A DNA stretch of 64,000 nucleotides from Subtercola sp. PAMC28395 (GCF_018889995.1 NZ_CP076547.1:310001-374000); one strand, 5' to 3'. Positions 55,154-64,000 are shown, counted from the stretch's first letter. Notes: a model not told the origin generated them from the letters alone. A program made the numbers and translations.

Positions 55154-56181
55154 CGAAACCGGTGCCGACCCCGATTCCCGCGCGCGTTCGCGCCTGGGGG
55201 TGGTTCATGGACCGATTTCGCTCGATGCACATTGCCACGATGAGTCCGTCAGACATCGCGCACAACCAGACCATGCAGCACGTGCCTGCACCGGTTCGCC
55301 GGGTGCTCTTCGGCGCCCGTCACTCGGGCACGACGGTAGAGGATCTGGCCGTACCTTCATCGAACGGTCACACCATCCCCGTCCGTATCTACCGGCCCAG
55401 GAGGTCTGGAGACTCCTCGACGGGCCTGCCTCCCGAGTCCCTGCCGGTCGTGCTCTACCTGCACGGCGGCGGCTGGACCCTCTTCGGCGGGCTCGACATG
55501 TGCGACTGGCTCCCCAGCAGGGTGAGTGCCCGGTTGGGAGCGGTCGTGGTCGCCGTCGACTACCGGCTTGCCCCCGAGCATCCGTTCCCCGCGGCCGTCG
55601 ACGATTGCTATACCGCCCTGGAGTGGGTGTCTGCCAACGATGTGGAGCTTGGTATCGACCCGAATCGCCTCGCGGTGATCGGTGACAGCGCTGGCGGAAA
55701 CCTCTCGGCTGTGCTGGCGCTGCTGGCGCGCGACCGCTCGGGCCCTCCCATCGCCGCCCAGGGGCTGATCTATCCGGTGACCGACACCACTCTCGACGAC
55801 GAGTCGATGCTCGAGAATTCCCACAAACCCGTTCTGCATCGAGACGACATGGCTGCGTTCTTCGACTACTACCTCGGTTCAGACCCGTCGTCGCCCGAGC
55901 GAAGCGACACCCGGGTCGCGCCGCTGCGAGCGGCATCGTTCGCCGGGCTGCCGCCCGCGCTCGTGCAGGTCGGCGAGCACGACGTACTGCGCGACCAGGG
56001 CATCGCCTATGCGCGCGGCTTCCAGCAATCCGAGACCTACGTCGAGCTGATCACCTACCCCGGCGCGCCCCACGGCTGGGTGACGTACCCACTCATCATG
56101 AAGGCGACGGCCCACCGCGCGACCGACGACCTCGTAAAGTTCCTCAGCCGCTTCCTTTCGGCACCCTCAACTGGCCCCTAG
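55150..56181 (+). CDS. Alpha/beta hydrolase, hormone-sensitive-lipase family
   Basis: A 343-residue esterase. The HSL oxyanion motif is LYLHGGGWTLFGG, the nucleophile elbow GDSAGGN, and Asp/His lie in LVQVGEHDVLRDQ and PGAPHGWVTYP. ATGA overlap with the nitroreductase-like gene makes it the fifth coupled gene. A hydrolase at the end of an acyl-activating operon could release or edit the product. Confidence 0.88.
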   Translation: MTKPVPTPIPARVRAWGWFMDRFRSMHIATMSPSDIAHNQTMQHVPAPVRRVLFGARHSGTTVEDLAVPSSNGHTIPVRIYRPRRSGDSSTGLPPESLPVVLYLHGGGWTLFGGLDMCDWLPSRVSARLGAVVVAVDYRLAPEHPFPAAVDDCYTALEWVSANDVELGIDPNRLAVIGDSAGGNLSAVLALLARDRSGPPIAAQGLIYPVTDTTLDDESMLENSHKPVLHRDDMAAFFDYYLGSDPSSPERSDTRVAPLRAASFAGLPPALVQVGEHDVLRDQGIAYARGFQQSETYVELITYPGAPHGWVTYPLIMKATAHRATDDLVKFLSRFLSAPSTGP

Positions 56182-56702
56182 CTCGGAGCGACCCCACCGG
56201 AACCCAGGTTCTGGTTTCCGCTATGAAGGCCAGTCCATTCGGCAACCGTTGCGTTGTCGGCGTTGAACGAGAACCACGCGTCGACACGCTCGCCCTCCAG
56301 CACTCGAGGGAGCCAGTGCTTCGCGTCATCCCACATCTCGGTGAGAGGCAATTCATCGAGTGCGAACCATTCGGGGGCGAGTTCGGCCGAAGCCACAGCT
56401 TCGCCCTGCCACACCTCGCCGATGAACACCGTCGAATCCTGGCTCCACGACGGCCTGTGGGGGAACTCGTAGCGCAGGTACCCCGCCTCCCTCAGTTCGT
56501 CAGCGGCGACACGGATGCCCGTTTCCTCCCAGACCTCCCGAACGATCGCCTCACGCGCACTCTCGCCGGGCTCGATCTTGCCACCCGGGCCTACAACCTT
56601 GCCGATGCCCAACCCCGTGAGCTTGCGTCCGAGTAGGACCTCCCGGCGACCATCCGCCCGCTCGCGTGTGAGATAGCAGACGCACACCTGGTAGCCCGCC
56701 AT
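56178..56702 (-). CDS. Nudix hydrolase (MutT/MTH1-like)
   Basis: A 174-residue protein. The Nudix box spans residues 40-63, beginning GGKIEPGESAREAIV and ending REVWEETGI. GIGKVVGPGGKIE is typical of 8-oxo-dGTP diphosphatases, which clean the nucleotide pool. ATG 56702 is the first codon of the conserved part; the longer frame upstream overlaps the acetyltransferase gene. Its 3' end overlaps the operon on the other strand by 4 bases. Confidence 0.87.
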   Translation of the reverse strand: MAGYQVCVCYLTRERADGRREVLLGRKLTGLGIGKVVGPGGKIEPGESAREAIVREVWEETGIRVAADELREAGYLRYEFPHRPSWSQDSTVFIGEVWQGEAVASAELAPEWFALDELPLTEMWDDAKHWLPRVLEGERVDAWFSFNADNATVAEWTGLHSGNQNLGSGGVAPS

Positions 56703-56710
56703 GCTGCCTT

Positions 56711-57250
56711 CTACAGGTGCTTCAGCATGCGCGTGTTGCCGAGGGTGTTCGGCTTCACGCGCGCGAGGTCGAGAAACTCTGCGACACCCTCGTCGGGAGA
56801 GCGCACCAGTTCGGCGTAGACGTCGGGTGCGACGAGCGCCAAAGGTGATGCCACAAAATCGTGCCGCTCGAAGAATGCGACCTCGAAGGTGAGGCAGAAG
56901 AGGCGCGAGAGGCCGAGCTCGCGGGCATCGTTCTCGATCGCATTCAGCAGCGCGTGGCCGACTCCCCTGCCCAACCAGTCCCGGTCGACCGCGAGGGTAC
57001 GGACTTCGCCGAGATCCTCCCAGAAGACGTGAAGCGCGCCGCAGCCGATCGGGGTGCCGTCTTCGTCGACGGCGATGCGGAACTCCTGCACCGCTTCGTA
57101 GAACACCACGGAGTCCTTGCCGAGCAGAATGCGCTCCTGCACCAGCGGCTCGACGAGACGCTGGATCCACGGCACGTCGCTCGTGCGCGCGCGTCGCACC
57201 GTGATCGCACCCGAATCGGGGCGGGCGGCGGTCACGTCTGCGGCAGTCAT
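56711..57250 (-). CDS. GNAT N-acetyltransferase, ArgA-like (amino-acid N-acetyltransferase)
   Basis: A 179-residue GNAT protein. ITVRRARTSDVPWIQRLVEP starts the fold, VRTLAVDRDWLGRGVGHALL is the acetyl-CoA loop, and LFCLTFEVAFFERHDF is shared with short actinobacterial N-acetylglutamate synthases. It would acetylate glutamate for arginine synthesis. It lies 8 bases upstream of the Nudix gene. Confidence 0.85.
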   Translation of the reverse strand: MTAADVTAARPDSGAITVRRARTSDVPWIQRLVEPLVQERILLGKDSVVFYEAVQEFRIAVDEDGTPIGCGALHVFWEDLGEVRTLAVDRDWLGRGVGHALLNAIENDARELGLSRLFCLTFEVAFFERHDFVASPLALVAPDVYAELVRSPDEGVAEFLDLARVKPNTLGNTRMLKHL

Positions 57251-57337
57251 CCTTCCATCCTCCCAGCCACGCGCCCGTTTCGCGAAACCCGACCACTTCG
57301 ACCTCGCCGGCAGCCGCTGGGCCGCGCACTCACGTGA

Positions 57338-57402
57338 GTTTCGTCGGAGAATCGGGGTGGCGAGGCCACTATGGCGGCGGCACCCCGATTCGCCGACGAA
57401 AC
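57338..57402. repeat. 22-bp near-perfect inverted repeat
   Basis: GTTTCGTCGGAGAATCGGGG then TG (57338-57359) is mirrored at 57381-57402 with one mismatch in 22, around a 21-base spacer. It lies between the clpC terminator and the acetyltransferase start. The outer TTCGTCGG also forms the stem of the inverted repeat at 45800-45862. Confidence 0.85.
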
Positions 57403-57489
57403 ACCAGTCGACGCAGCACCCCGCCCGGCGGTGCGCGGTGAGTCAGGGCCAGAGAACATTCCCGCCCTCAGTCGGGTTGCGGGCATGAG

Positions 57490-57522
57490 AAAGGGCCGGC
57501 CACTGTGTGTGGTCGGCCCTTT
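57490..57522 (-). terminator. Rho-independent terminator of clpC
   Basis: AAAGGGCCGGCCAC (57490-57503), loop TGTGT, then GTGGTCGGCCCTTT (57509-57522). A 14-bp near-perfect stem flanked by A- and T-rich ends, 42 bases past the clpC stop; it could work in both directions. Confidence 0.85.
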
Positions 57523-57564
57523 CTGTCGAGCTACGGATGCCCGGCATCCGTTTCTCGCAGCGTA

Positions 57565-60054
57565 CTAGTCGATCGCGGCAGCTCCGGCAGCCTCGGCCGT
57601 GATGGCAGCGAGGGGCTCGGGCGACGTCGTCAGGAAGGTGAACTCCCCTTCGACGAAGTCGACGTAGATCTTGTCGCCGGCGTTGAGCTCACCCAGGAGG
57701 ATGCGCTCAGACAACCGGTCTTCGACCTCGTTCTGCATGGCACGACGAAGCGGTCGAGCACCGAGCGATGGGTCGAACCCGACCTCGATGAGGCGCTCCT
57801 TCGCAGCGAGCGACAGCTCGATCGACAGGTCGCGGTCGAGCAGGCGATCGCGCAGGCGGCCGATGAACAGGTCGACGATCTGCAGCAGCTCCTCTTTCGA
57901 CAGCTGCGGGAACACGATCGTGTCGTCGACGCGGTTCAGGAACTCGGGCTTGAAGTGCTTCTTCAGCTCTTCGTTGACCTTTCCCTTCATACGGTCGTAC
58001 GACGTCGACACGTTGGTCTGCGACTGGAAACCGATCGGCGAACCCGTGATGTCTTTCGTACCGAGGTTTGTCGTCATGATGATCACGGTGTTCTTGAAGT
58101 CGACCACGCGACCCTGGCCATCCGTCAGCCGGCCCTCTTCCAGAATCTGGAGGAGCGAGTTGAAGATGTCGGGGTGAGCTTTCTCGATCTCGTCGAACAG
58201 CACCACGCTGAACGGCTTGCGGCGCACCTTCTCGGTGAGCTGGCCACCCTCTTCAAAGCCGACGAACCCGGGAGGGGCACCGAACAGACGCGAGACGGTG
58301 TGCTTCTCGCCGTACTCACTCATGTCGAGTGAGATGAGCGCGTTCTCGTCGTCGAACAGGAACTCGGCGAGCGCCTTGGCGAGCTCGGTCTTACCAACAC
58401 CCGTGGGGCCGGCGAAGATGAACGAGCCAGAGGGGCGCTTCGGGTCTTTCAGGCCCGAACGGGTGCGACGGATGGTGCGCGACAGAGCCGCGATCGCCTC
58501 TTCCTGCCCGATGACCCGCTGGTGCAGGGCCTTCTCCATGAACATGAGCCGGCTGGACTCTTCTTCGGTGAGCTTGAAGACCGGGATGCCCGTGGCCTGT
58601 GCCAGCACCTCGGCGATCAGACCCTCGTCGACAATGCCCGACGCCTTGACGTCACCCGACTTCCACTTCTTCTCAAGCCTCAGTCGCTCACCGAGGAGGT
58701 TCTTCTCTTCATCTCGGAGAGACGCTGCCTTCTCGAAGTCCTGCTCCTCGATCGCGGCCTCTTTGCGGCCCCGAACGAGAGCGATGCGCTCGTCGAACTC
58801 ACGAAGCTCCGGCGGTGCTGAAAGGATCGAGAGACGAAGGCGCGCGCCGGCCTCGTCGATCAGGTCGATGGCCTTGTCTGGCAGAAAGCGGTCGGCGACG
58901 TACCGGTCGGCCAGGTTCGCCGCAGCGACGATGGCACCGTCGGTGATCGACACCTTGTGGAACGCCTCGTACTTGTCGCGAAGTCCCTTCAGGATGTTGA
59001 TCGTGTGGGGCAACGACGGCTCTGCGACCTGGATCGGCTGGAAGCGGCGCTCGAGCGCCGCATCCTTCTCGAAGTGCTTGCGGTACTCGTCGAGGGTGGT
59101 CGCACCGATGGTCTGAAGTTCACCGCGTGCAAGCAGGGGCTTCAGGATGCTCGCCGCATCGATCGCGCCTTCTGCTGCACCGGCACCGACCAGCGTGTGG
59201 ATCTCGTCGATGAACGTGATGATGTCGCCGCGTGTGCGGATCTCCTTCGTGACCTTCTTCAGTCGCTCTTCGAAGTCACCGCGGTAGCGGCTGCCGGCGA
59301 TGAGCGAACCGAGGTCGAGGGTGTAGAGCTGCTTGTCTTTCAGCGTCTCTGGCACGTCGCCGCGAACGATCGCCTGCGCAAGGCCTTCGACGACAGCGGT
59401 CTTGCCGACGCCGGGCTCACCGATCAGCACAGGGTTGTTCTTCGATCGGCGCGACAGGATCTGCATGACCCGCTCGATCTCCTTCTCGCGCCCGATGACC
59501 GGGTCGAGCTTGTTGTCGCGCGCGGCCTGCGTGAGGTTGCGACCGAACTGGTCGAGAATCTGAGACCCCTTGTCGGGAGCCTGCTCGTTGCCTCCCACAG
59601 CAACAGCCTCCTTACCCTGGTACCCACTCAGCAACTGGATGACCTGCTGGCGAACACGGTTGAGGTCAGCCCCGAGCTTGACCAGAACCTGGGCGGCAAC
59701 ACCCTCGCCCTCACGGATGAGGCCGAGCAGGATGTGCTCGGTGCCGATGTAGTTGTGCCCGAGCTGCAGCGCTTCGCGCAGCGACAGTTCGAGAACCTTC
59801 TTCGCTCGCGGCGTGAACGGGATGTGACCCGTCGGTTGCTGCTGGCCCTGGCCGATGATGTCTTGAACCTGCTCGCGCACAGCGTCGAGCGAAATGCCGA
59901 GGGATTCCAGTGCCTTGGCGGCGACACCCTCACCCTCGTGGATCAGCCCGAGCAGGATGTGCTCGGTGCCGATGTAGTTGTGGTTGAGCATCTTGGCTTC
60001 TTCTTGGGCCAAGACGACGACACGACGGGCACGGTCGGTAAATCTCTCAAACAT
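57565..60054 (-). CDS. clpC: ATP-dependent Clp protease ATP-binding subunit ClpC
   Basis: An 829-residue Hsp100 unfoldase. Two Clp_N repeats (about 15-145, each with [14 protein letters not shown]), AAA-1 with Walker A GEPGVGKT (212-219), a UVR-like coiled segment ([20 protein letters not shown]), and AAA-2 with [11 protein letters not shown]-terminal D2-small domain includes [17 protein letters not shown]. It feeds proteins to ClpP and is generally essential in actinobacteria. The start [13 protein letters not shown] is the family start. A possible ClgR box lies ~80 bases upstream. Confidence 0.97.
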   Translation of the reverse strand: MFERFTDRARRVVVLAQEEAKMLNHNYIGTEHILLGLIHEGEGVAAKALESLGISLDAVREQVQDIIGQGQQQPTGHIPFTPRAKKVLELSLREALQLGHNYIGTEHILLGLIREGEGVAAQVLVKLGADLNRVRQQVIQLLSGYQGKEAVAVGGNEQAPDKGSQILDQFGRNLTQAARDNKLDPVIGREKEIERVMQILSRRSKNNPVLIGEPGVGKTAVVEGLAQAIVRGDVPETLKDKQLYTLDLGSLIAGSRYRGDFEERLKKVTKEIRTRGDIITFIDEIHTLVGAGAAEGAIDAASILKPLLARGELQTIGATTLDEYRKHFEKDAALERRFQPIQVAEPSLPHTINILKGLRDKYEAFHKVSITDGAIVAAANLADRYVADRFLPDKAIDLIDEAGARLRLSILSAPPELREFDERIALVRGRKEAAIEEQDFEKAASLRDEEKNLLGERLRLEKKWKSGDVKASGIVDEGLIAEVLAQATGIPVFKLTEEESSRLMFMEKALHQRVIGQEEAIAALSRTIRRTRSGLKDPKRPSGSFIFAGPTGVGKTELAKALAEFLFDDENALISLDMSEYGEKHTVSRLFGAPPGFVGFEEGGQLTEKVRRKPFSVVLFDEIEKAHPDIFNSLLQILEEGRLTDGQGRVVDFKNTVIIMTTNLGTKDITGSPIGFQSQTNVSTSYDRMKGKVNEELKKHFKPEFLNRVDDTIVFPQLSKEELLQIVDLFIGRLRDRLLDRDLSIELSLAAKERLIEVGFDPSLGARPLRRAMQNEVEDRLSERILLGELNAGDKIYVDFVEGEFTFLTTSPEPLAAITAEAAGAAAID

Positions 60055-60134
60055 GCTGACTCCTTGGGTACCGGGGCAGTGTGACGGTAGCCGGTATCTA
60101 AATGTTAACGACGCCGGGCCACCGAAACTGCTCT

Positions 60135-60149
60135 GTTCGCCGTGGGCAG
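60135..60149 (-). promoter_or_regulatory. Possible ClgR-binding box upstream of clpC
   Basis: The minus strand reads CTGCCCACGGCGAAC, close to the known ClgR core CGCYNANRGCGWWS with one clear mismatch at the first core base. ClgR activates clp genes in actinobacteria. Position and strand fit, but no computation backs it. Confidence 0.4.
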
Positions 60150-60179
60150 ATTGCAGTTACTGCCCCGCCCAGCGAGTCC

Positions 60180-61697
60180 CTAGTGCTCGGAGAAGCGGTA
60201 CTGCGAGCGAATGAAGTATTCGTCGCTGCCGGTGAGGCCAGCACGCAGGCCGGAGTCGCCGATCTGGAGCGCGAGGCCGACCCAGGTCGCCAGACCCGAG
60301 GGGTCAGGCGTACGACCGAGGTAGTGCGCATACATCAGGCTGACGCGCTCACTGATGGTCTCGGTGGAGTCCCAGAAGCGTGCGATGACCCAAGCCCTGT
60401 CGTGCTGTTGCACGAGGTTCGACCAGAACGCGTAATCGGTGTCGGTTCCGCCTCGGTGCAGGAGCGTCTGGTAGATGGCGTTGACGAACTGCTTGTTCGT
60501 GCCACCCTGTTTGTTGAAGTACTCGTCAGACGCATAGAACGACGTCTCGATGTCATCGGTCGTGATTCGACCCTGCTGCATCCAGTGCAGCCAGTCGAGG
60601 CGGCCCGCCGGGTCCGCGCCACGACCGAGGATCGTCTGATAGGCCGCGTTGATACGGATCAGACGGTACTCATCACTGGTGACGAAGCCGGTGGCAACCG
60701 CTCCGGGGTCAGATCCGCCGGCGAACTGCCCGTTCCAGAAGGTGATGTCGTGAGCGCTCGGAAAGCGGGTCAGAAAGTCGAAGTACAGCGCATTCACCAC
60801 CGAGTTGATGGCGGGTTGCACTCCGGAGACCGGCGTGATCAGCCGGGGAATGATGACGTCGGCCGAGACCGCTGACCGCGCGTTCACGGTGTAGTCACGA
60901 GAGAACCCGATATTGCTGAATTCGCTCGAGCCGTTGAACCTGGCATAGGAGTAGTACGAGCCGGGGTACAGAACCTGAACGTCGTATCTTCCGGCAGAAT
61001 CGGGCTGCGCGCTCGCAACGTTGAACCAGTCGTTGCGCGACGGGTCGAACTTCGCGATGTAGATGACCACATCGGCCGAGGCCGGTGGCGCATCGCAACC
61101 CTCACACGAAACGGAACCTAGCACCTCACCCGACGGGGTGAGTGCCCAGTTCGCTGAGACGGACTGGCCGTCGGCGACAGGGAGGGAAGAACCGTATGGA
61201 TCGAATTCCGACGAACCGTACCACTGGACTGTGGGCACGCCCGGCTTGGTGTCGTCGTAGAACAGGAGCCAGTAGTCTGCAGGCGCGAGACCCTGGATCG
61301 AGAAGCTGCCGTCGGAGGCCGTCTTCGTCTCGCTGGTGAACTTGATCGCGCCAGTGACATCGTCAAAAAGAATGGCGACCACGGTGATGCCAGAGCCCAT
61401 CGGCGCCGACGTCGACGCAAGCGTCACGAAGCCACCTATGGCAGCGGTACTGGAAGCAGAACTCTTTCCCTGCGTCGAGGAGTTCGCACTTGCAGAGATG
61501 TCTGAGGGCGTGACCAGGGGATGGGTGGCAGCAACCTCGCCCTGCGGCGGTGAGGCGGGTGGTGCGACGATGTCGCTGTGAGAAGGAGAGCCGGTGACCG
61601 TGATGCCGGCCGACTTCTCTGCGGCGATCGCTGGAGACGAGATGAATCCCGCTCCAACCATGACTATGACGGCCACTGCCGCGGTGAATAGCTTCAC
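60180..61697 (-). CDS. Exported protein with DUF4214 domain
   Basis: A 505-residue secreted protein. The signal peptide MKLFTAAVAVIVMVGAGFIS ends near AIAA (about residue 26). Residues ~90-290 form two or more carboxypeptidase-regulatory-like beta domains (SDGSFSIQGLAPADYWLLFY; SAGRYDVQVLYPGSYYSYAR). The rest is DUF4214 helical repeats (VNALYFDFLTRFPSAHDITF; YQTILGRGADPAGRLDW; YAHYLGRTPDPSGLATW), common in surface and glycan-related proteins. GTG start with AAGGGG 6 bases upstream. Role unknown. Confidence 0.8.
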   Translation of the reverse strand: MKLFTAAVAVIVMVGAGFISSPAIAAEKSAGITVTGSPSHSDIVAPPASPPQGEVAATHPLVTPSDISASANSSTQGKSSASSTAAIGGFVTLASTSAPMGSGITVVAILFDDVTGAIKFTSETKTASDGSFSIQGLAPADYWLLFYDDTKPGVPTVQWYGSSEFDPYGSSLPVADGQSVSANWALTPSGEVLGSVSCEGCDAPPASADVVIYIAKFDPSRNDWFNVASAQPDSAGRYDVQVLYPGSYYSYARFNGSSEFSNIGFSRDYTVNARSAVSADVIIPRLITPVSGVQPAINSVVNALYFDFLTRFPSAHDITFWNGQFAGGSDPGAVATGFVTSDEYRLIRINAAYQTILGRGADPAGRLDWLHWMQQGRITTDDIETSFYASDEYFNKQGGTNKQFVNAIYQTLLHRGGTDTDYAFWSNLVQQHDRAWVIARFWDSTETISERVSLMYAHYLGRTPDPSGLATWVGLALQIGDSGLRAGLTGSDEYFIRSQYRFSEH

Positions 61698-61802
61698 TGT
61701 TACCCCTTGCTCGTCGCATAGGCGCCAGATCCCCCCGGCGCGCGATCTGAAACATATCAGAATAAAAGAAATTCCGTGCCACAGGTGCCCAACGGCGTCA
61801 CA

Positions 61803-62201
61803 TCAGAACAGTGGCGTGCCCTCGAACTTCGCCTTGCCGAATCCGAGCATCATGAAACCGATGAACGGGAACAGCCAGAGCCCGAAGATGCCGAACAGAG
61901 CTCCCTTACGGAATGCGGCAGCCAGGTCGAGCACGATCACGATGTAGAGCACGATGTTGACCAGGGGAATGAGGAAGAGCAGCAGCCACCATCCTGATCT
62001 GCCGGTGATCTTGATCATCGTGTAGAGGTTGTAGATCGGGATGATCGCGGCCCATCCGGGCCGCCCCGCTTTGCGGAAGGTGGCCCAGAGACCGATGACG
62101 GTGAGAATGGCGAAGACGAGCCCGAACCCCTGCCCGTAGATCTGGCCACCGCCGATACCGTAGTTCGCCTGGTCGGCCAGAATGCTCACTGCATGCATCA
62201 T
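61803..62201 (-). CDS. DUF5684 membrane protein
   Basis: A 132-residue protein with three or four hydrophobic segments. WATFRKAGRPGWAAIIPIYN followed by LYTMIKITGRSGWWLLLFLI is the DUF5684 (signal-peptidase-associated) signature. GGAGAG precedes the ATG. Function unknown. Confidence 0.82.
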   Translation of the reverse strand: MMHAVSILADQANYGIGGGQIYGQGFGLVFAILTVIGLWATFRKAGRPGWAAIIPIYNLYTMIKITGRSGWWLLLFLIPLVNIVLYIVIVLDLAAAFRKGALFGIFGLWLFPFIGFMMLGFGKAKFEGTPLF

Positions 62202-62279
62202 TGCTCTCCTCGTGGTCGCGCTTCACAGCATAGTGAAGCCACGGGGACTGGCGGGGCCTGCCTGAACGGTTCGCGACCG

Positions 62280-62438
62280 CTACATGCCGCGTCTGGCGCG
62301 CTCTTCGGCCTCATATTTCGCGAGAACCTTGCGCTCCGTCTTGTCTGAGCGGATGATCGCCCGCATGATGAACCAGAACAGGAGCCCGACGGCCACAGTC
62401 GGCAGAAGCACAGCACAGACAGCCAGAAAGTCACTCAT
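62280..62438 (-). CDS. Small single-pass membrane protein (52 aa)
   Basis: The minus strand encodes MSDFLAVCAVLLPTVAVGLL, then FWFIMRAIIRSDKTERKVLA and KYEAEERARRGM. One membrane helix (about 4-26) is followed by a strongly charged helix. The start is preceded by GGAGACGTT. No family name is known to me. The composition and charged tail look like a genuine small membrane protein rather than chance. Confidence 0.7.
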   Translation of the reverse strand: MSDFLAVCAVLLPTVAVGLLFWFIMRAIIRSDKTERKVLAKYEAEERARRGM

Positions 62439-62472
62439 AACGTCTCCACCCTACGCCCGAATCCTGCGGTGA

Positions 62473-62640
62473 TCATTTCGTGACGAACTGCACGAAGCCG
62501 ACGATCAGGAAGGTCAGGCCCACGCCCGCCACGACGAGCCGCGCATAGAGAAGCCGGCGACGTTTCTGCTCGGCGTCCGCCGCATCGTTCTCACCAGCAT
62601 CCGTCGAGTCATCGGGTTCGCGCCCATCGTCGTTCGACAT
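62473..62640 (-). CDS. Small membrane protein with acidic N-terminus (55 aa)
   Basis: Encodes MSNDDGREPDDSTDAGENDA, then a basic EQKRRRLLYARLV and a single helix VAGVGLTFLIVGFVQFVTK. It begins 2 bases after the stop of the preceding small gene, so it is probably translated by coupling, as it lacks a clear ribosome site. Confidence 0.65.
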   Translation of the reverse strand: MSNDDGREPDDSTDAGENDAADAEQKRRRLLYARLVVAGVGLTFLIVGFVQFVTK

Positions 62641-62642
62641 GG

Positions 62643-62786
62643 TCAGTGACCGCCAGTGACGATGCCGATGATGCCCGAGACGAGAAAGTAGAGCCCCACG
62701 GCACCGACTCCGACCCAGATCATGATGCGCGTCGTCGTCGGCTTGTTGTTCTTCTTGTCGTCTTTGTCTTCGGGAACGTAGCTCAT
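62643..62786 (-). CDS. Small membrane protein with lysine-rich N-terminus (47 aa)
   Basis: Encodes MSYVPEDKDDKKNNKPTTTR followed by a single helix (IMIWVGVGAVGLYFLVSGIIGIV) and TGGH. GAGAAG lies just upstream of the ATG. It sits 55 bases after the lysS stop and directly before another small membrane gene, as part of a likely lysS-led operon. Confidence 0.7.
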   Translation of the reverse strand: MSYVPEDKDDKKNNKPTTTRIMIWVGVGAVGLYFLVSGIIGIVTGGH

Positions 62787-62841
62787 CGTCTTCTCTTTTC
62801 GCTCGGGCGCCGATCGGTTTTCGAGGCGGCACCCACGGAGG

Positions 62842-64000
62842 TCATTTGACCAGGGGGAACAGGATCGTCTCGCGAATGCCGAGCCCGGTCAGGGCCATCA
62901 GCAGGCGGTCGATCCCCATTCCCATGCCCCCTGAGGGAGGCATACCGAACTCGAGTGCCCGCAGGAACTCCTCGTCGAGGCGCATCGCCTCGTCGTCGCC
63001 GGCGGCGCCAAGCAGTGCCTGCTCGATGAAACGCTCCCTCTGGATGACCGGGTCGACCAGCTCGGAGTAGGCCGTCGCCAGCTCGAACCCCCTGATGTAG
63101 AGATCCCACTTCTCGACGACCCCGGCAATGGAGCGGTGAGAGCGCGTGAGCGGGCTGGTCTCGAGCGGGAAGTCCATCACGAACGTCGGGCGCACGAGCG
63201 AGCCCTTGACGAAGTGCTCCCAGAGTTCTTCGACGTACTTGCCGTGGTTCGGAAGGTGCACCTCGACGCCCTCGAGAGCGGCAAGCGCCTTGAGTTCATC
63301 TGTCGGCGTCTGGGGGGTGATCGTCACGCCGGCAGCCTCACTCAGCGACTCATACATGCTGATGCGGTCCCAGTCGCCTCCGAGGTCGTACTCGGTGCCG
63401 TCGGCCCACGTCACGACGTGAGAACCGGAGACCGCGAGCGCGGCGTTCTGGATCATCGTCTGCGTGAGAGTGGCCATCGTGTTGTAGTCGCCGTAGGCCT
63501 CGTATGCTTCGAGCATGGCGAACTCGGGCGAGTGAGTAGAGTCGGCGCCTTCATTGCGGAAGTTGCGATTGATCTCGAAGACGCGGTCGATGCCGCCGAC
63601 GACGGCCCGCTTGAGAAAGAGCTCCGGTGCGATCCGCAGAAACAACTCCGTGTCGAACGCGTTGCTGTGGGTCGAGAACGGCCTGGCCGCCGCTCCCCCG
63701 TGCATGGTCTGCAGCATCGGAGTCTCGACCTCGATGAAGTCACGGTCGGCGAAGGTCTTGCGCAGGCTCGCCACGGCAGCTGCACGCGTTCGCACCATCA
63801 CCCGCGCCTCGTCGCGCACGATGAGGTCGAGGTACCGGTTGCGCATGCGCGTCTCTTCGTTGAGCTCGGAGTGCAGGTTCGGCAGCGGCAACAACGCCTT
63901 AGACGCGATCTTCCACTCGGCCACCATCACCGAGAGCTCCCCACGACGGGAGGAGATGACCTCGCCGCTGACGAAGAGGTGATCACCGAGATCGACGAAC
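62842..64000 (-). CDS. lysS: Lysyl-tRNA synthetase, class II (N-terminus outside window)
   Basis: The frame is open to the right end of the window. It covers the end of the OB-fold anticodon domain ([20 protein letters not shown]) and the whole catalytic domain: motif 1 region [12 protein letters not shown], motif 2 [20 protein letters not shown] and motif 3 [17 protein letters not shown]. It charges tRNA-Lys with lysine. About 386 residues are visible of a usual ~500. Confidence 0.96.
   Translation of the reverse strand, partial: FVDLGDHLFVSGEVISSRRGELSVMVAEWKIASKALLPLPNLHSELNEETRMRNRYLDLIVRDEARVMVRTRAAAVASLRKTFADRDFIEVETPMLQTMHGGAAARPFSTHSNAFDTELFLRIAPELFLKRAVVGGIDRVFEINRNFRNEGADSTHSPEFAMLEAYEAYGDYNTMATLTQTMIQNAALAVSGSHVVTWADGTEYDLGGDWDRISMYESLSEAAGVTITPQTPTDELKALAALEGVEVHLPNHGKYVEELWEHFVKGSLVRPTFVMDFPLETSPLTRSHRSIAGVVEKWDLYIRGFELATAYSELVDPVIQRERFIEQALLGAAGDDEAMRLDEEFLRALEFGMPPSGGMGMGIDRLLMALTGLGIRETILFPLVK

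Larger units (their letters stand above)
57251..57564. other. Gene-free stretch holding a large inverted repeat and the clpC terminator
   Basis: No family-like frame is present. The stretch holds the inverted repeat at 57338-57402, the terminator at 57490-57522 and presumably the promoter of the acetyltransferase gene. Confidence 0.7.

Noticed and set aside
62198..62472. 78-residue minus and 62-residue plus frames
   Set aside because: A third frame gives a well-formed 52-residue membrane protein with a good start; the others are Arg/Ser-rich shadows.

Overview
The window reads as chromosomal DNA of a high-GC actinobacterium, most likely a member of Microbacteriaceae. The evidence is strong GC bias at third codon positions, frequent GTG/TTG starts, densely packed genes, a DUF222/HNH protein, an actinobacterial-type ClpC, DUF6325/SHOCT and DUF5684 proteins, and a class E-type LAxTG cell-wall sorting signal. 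The family assignment is inference, since no rRNA is present. Both ends cut genes: a MobA-like/DUF6457 protein on the left and lysS on the right.

Layout. 1-2.3 kb: molybdenum cofactor genes (mobA-like fused to DUF6457, then moeA). 2.3-20 kb: mostly single metabolic, transport and stress genes: an acyl-CoA synthetase, an orphan sigma region 2 protein, a zinc alcohol dehydrogenase, a DUF222/HNH protein, a serine hydrolase, an exported lysozyme-like protein, a ROK fructokinase, a CPA2 antiporter, a DUF6325/SHOCT pair, a Tat-exported multicopper oxidase, a TetR/MFS efflux operon, a glutaryl-CoA dehydrogenase-like enzyme and a siderophore-interacting flavoprotein. 20-22.8 kb: a decayed zone with a LysR C-terminal remnant, a glycine-rich sortase substrate and a frameshifted, truncated nagA.

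22.9-40.3 kb is the most interesting region. It is a large catabolic island with two CUT1 sugar transporters (one binding protein and two permeases each, no ATPase). Between and around them lie an SGNH hydrolase, an HPS-like TIM-barrel protein lacking the usual catalytic Lys/Asp pair, a medium-chain dehydrogenase, a CoA-acylating semialdehyde dehydrogenase, a signal-less family 5 solute-binding protein, a BtpA/SgcQ-family protein, an FGGY kinase and an M29-type metallopeptidase. A DeoR regulator and an SDR lie on the opposite strand. The combination BtpA + exopeptidase-fold enzyme + TIM-barrel protein + DeoR regulator resembles the uncharacterised E. coli sgc locus, with ABC import replacing the PTS. 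AT-rich upstream regions of the transcription units carry related palindromes.

40.3-41.4 kb: a 5'-truncated tyrosine integrase next to a tRNA-Ser(CGA) marks a decayed integration site. 41.4-50.2 kb: housekeeping and accessory genes (aldo/keto reductase, PIG-L deacetylase, an oxygenase-like protein, radA, a carboxylesterase, a membrane-anchored protein, ptsI). 50.3-56.2 kb: five genes joined by overlapping stop/start codons (PaaK-like ligase, unknown, GNAT-like, nitroreductase-like, alpha/beta hydrolase), a good candidate for an undescribed pathway. 56.2-64 kb: Nudix, GNAT, clpC with a possible ClgR box, a DUF4214 exported protein, and three very small membrane proteins downstream of lysS.
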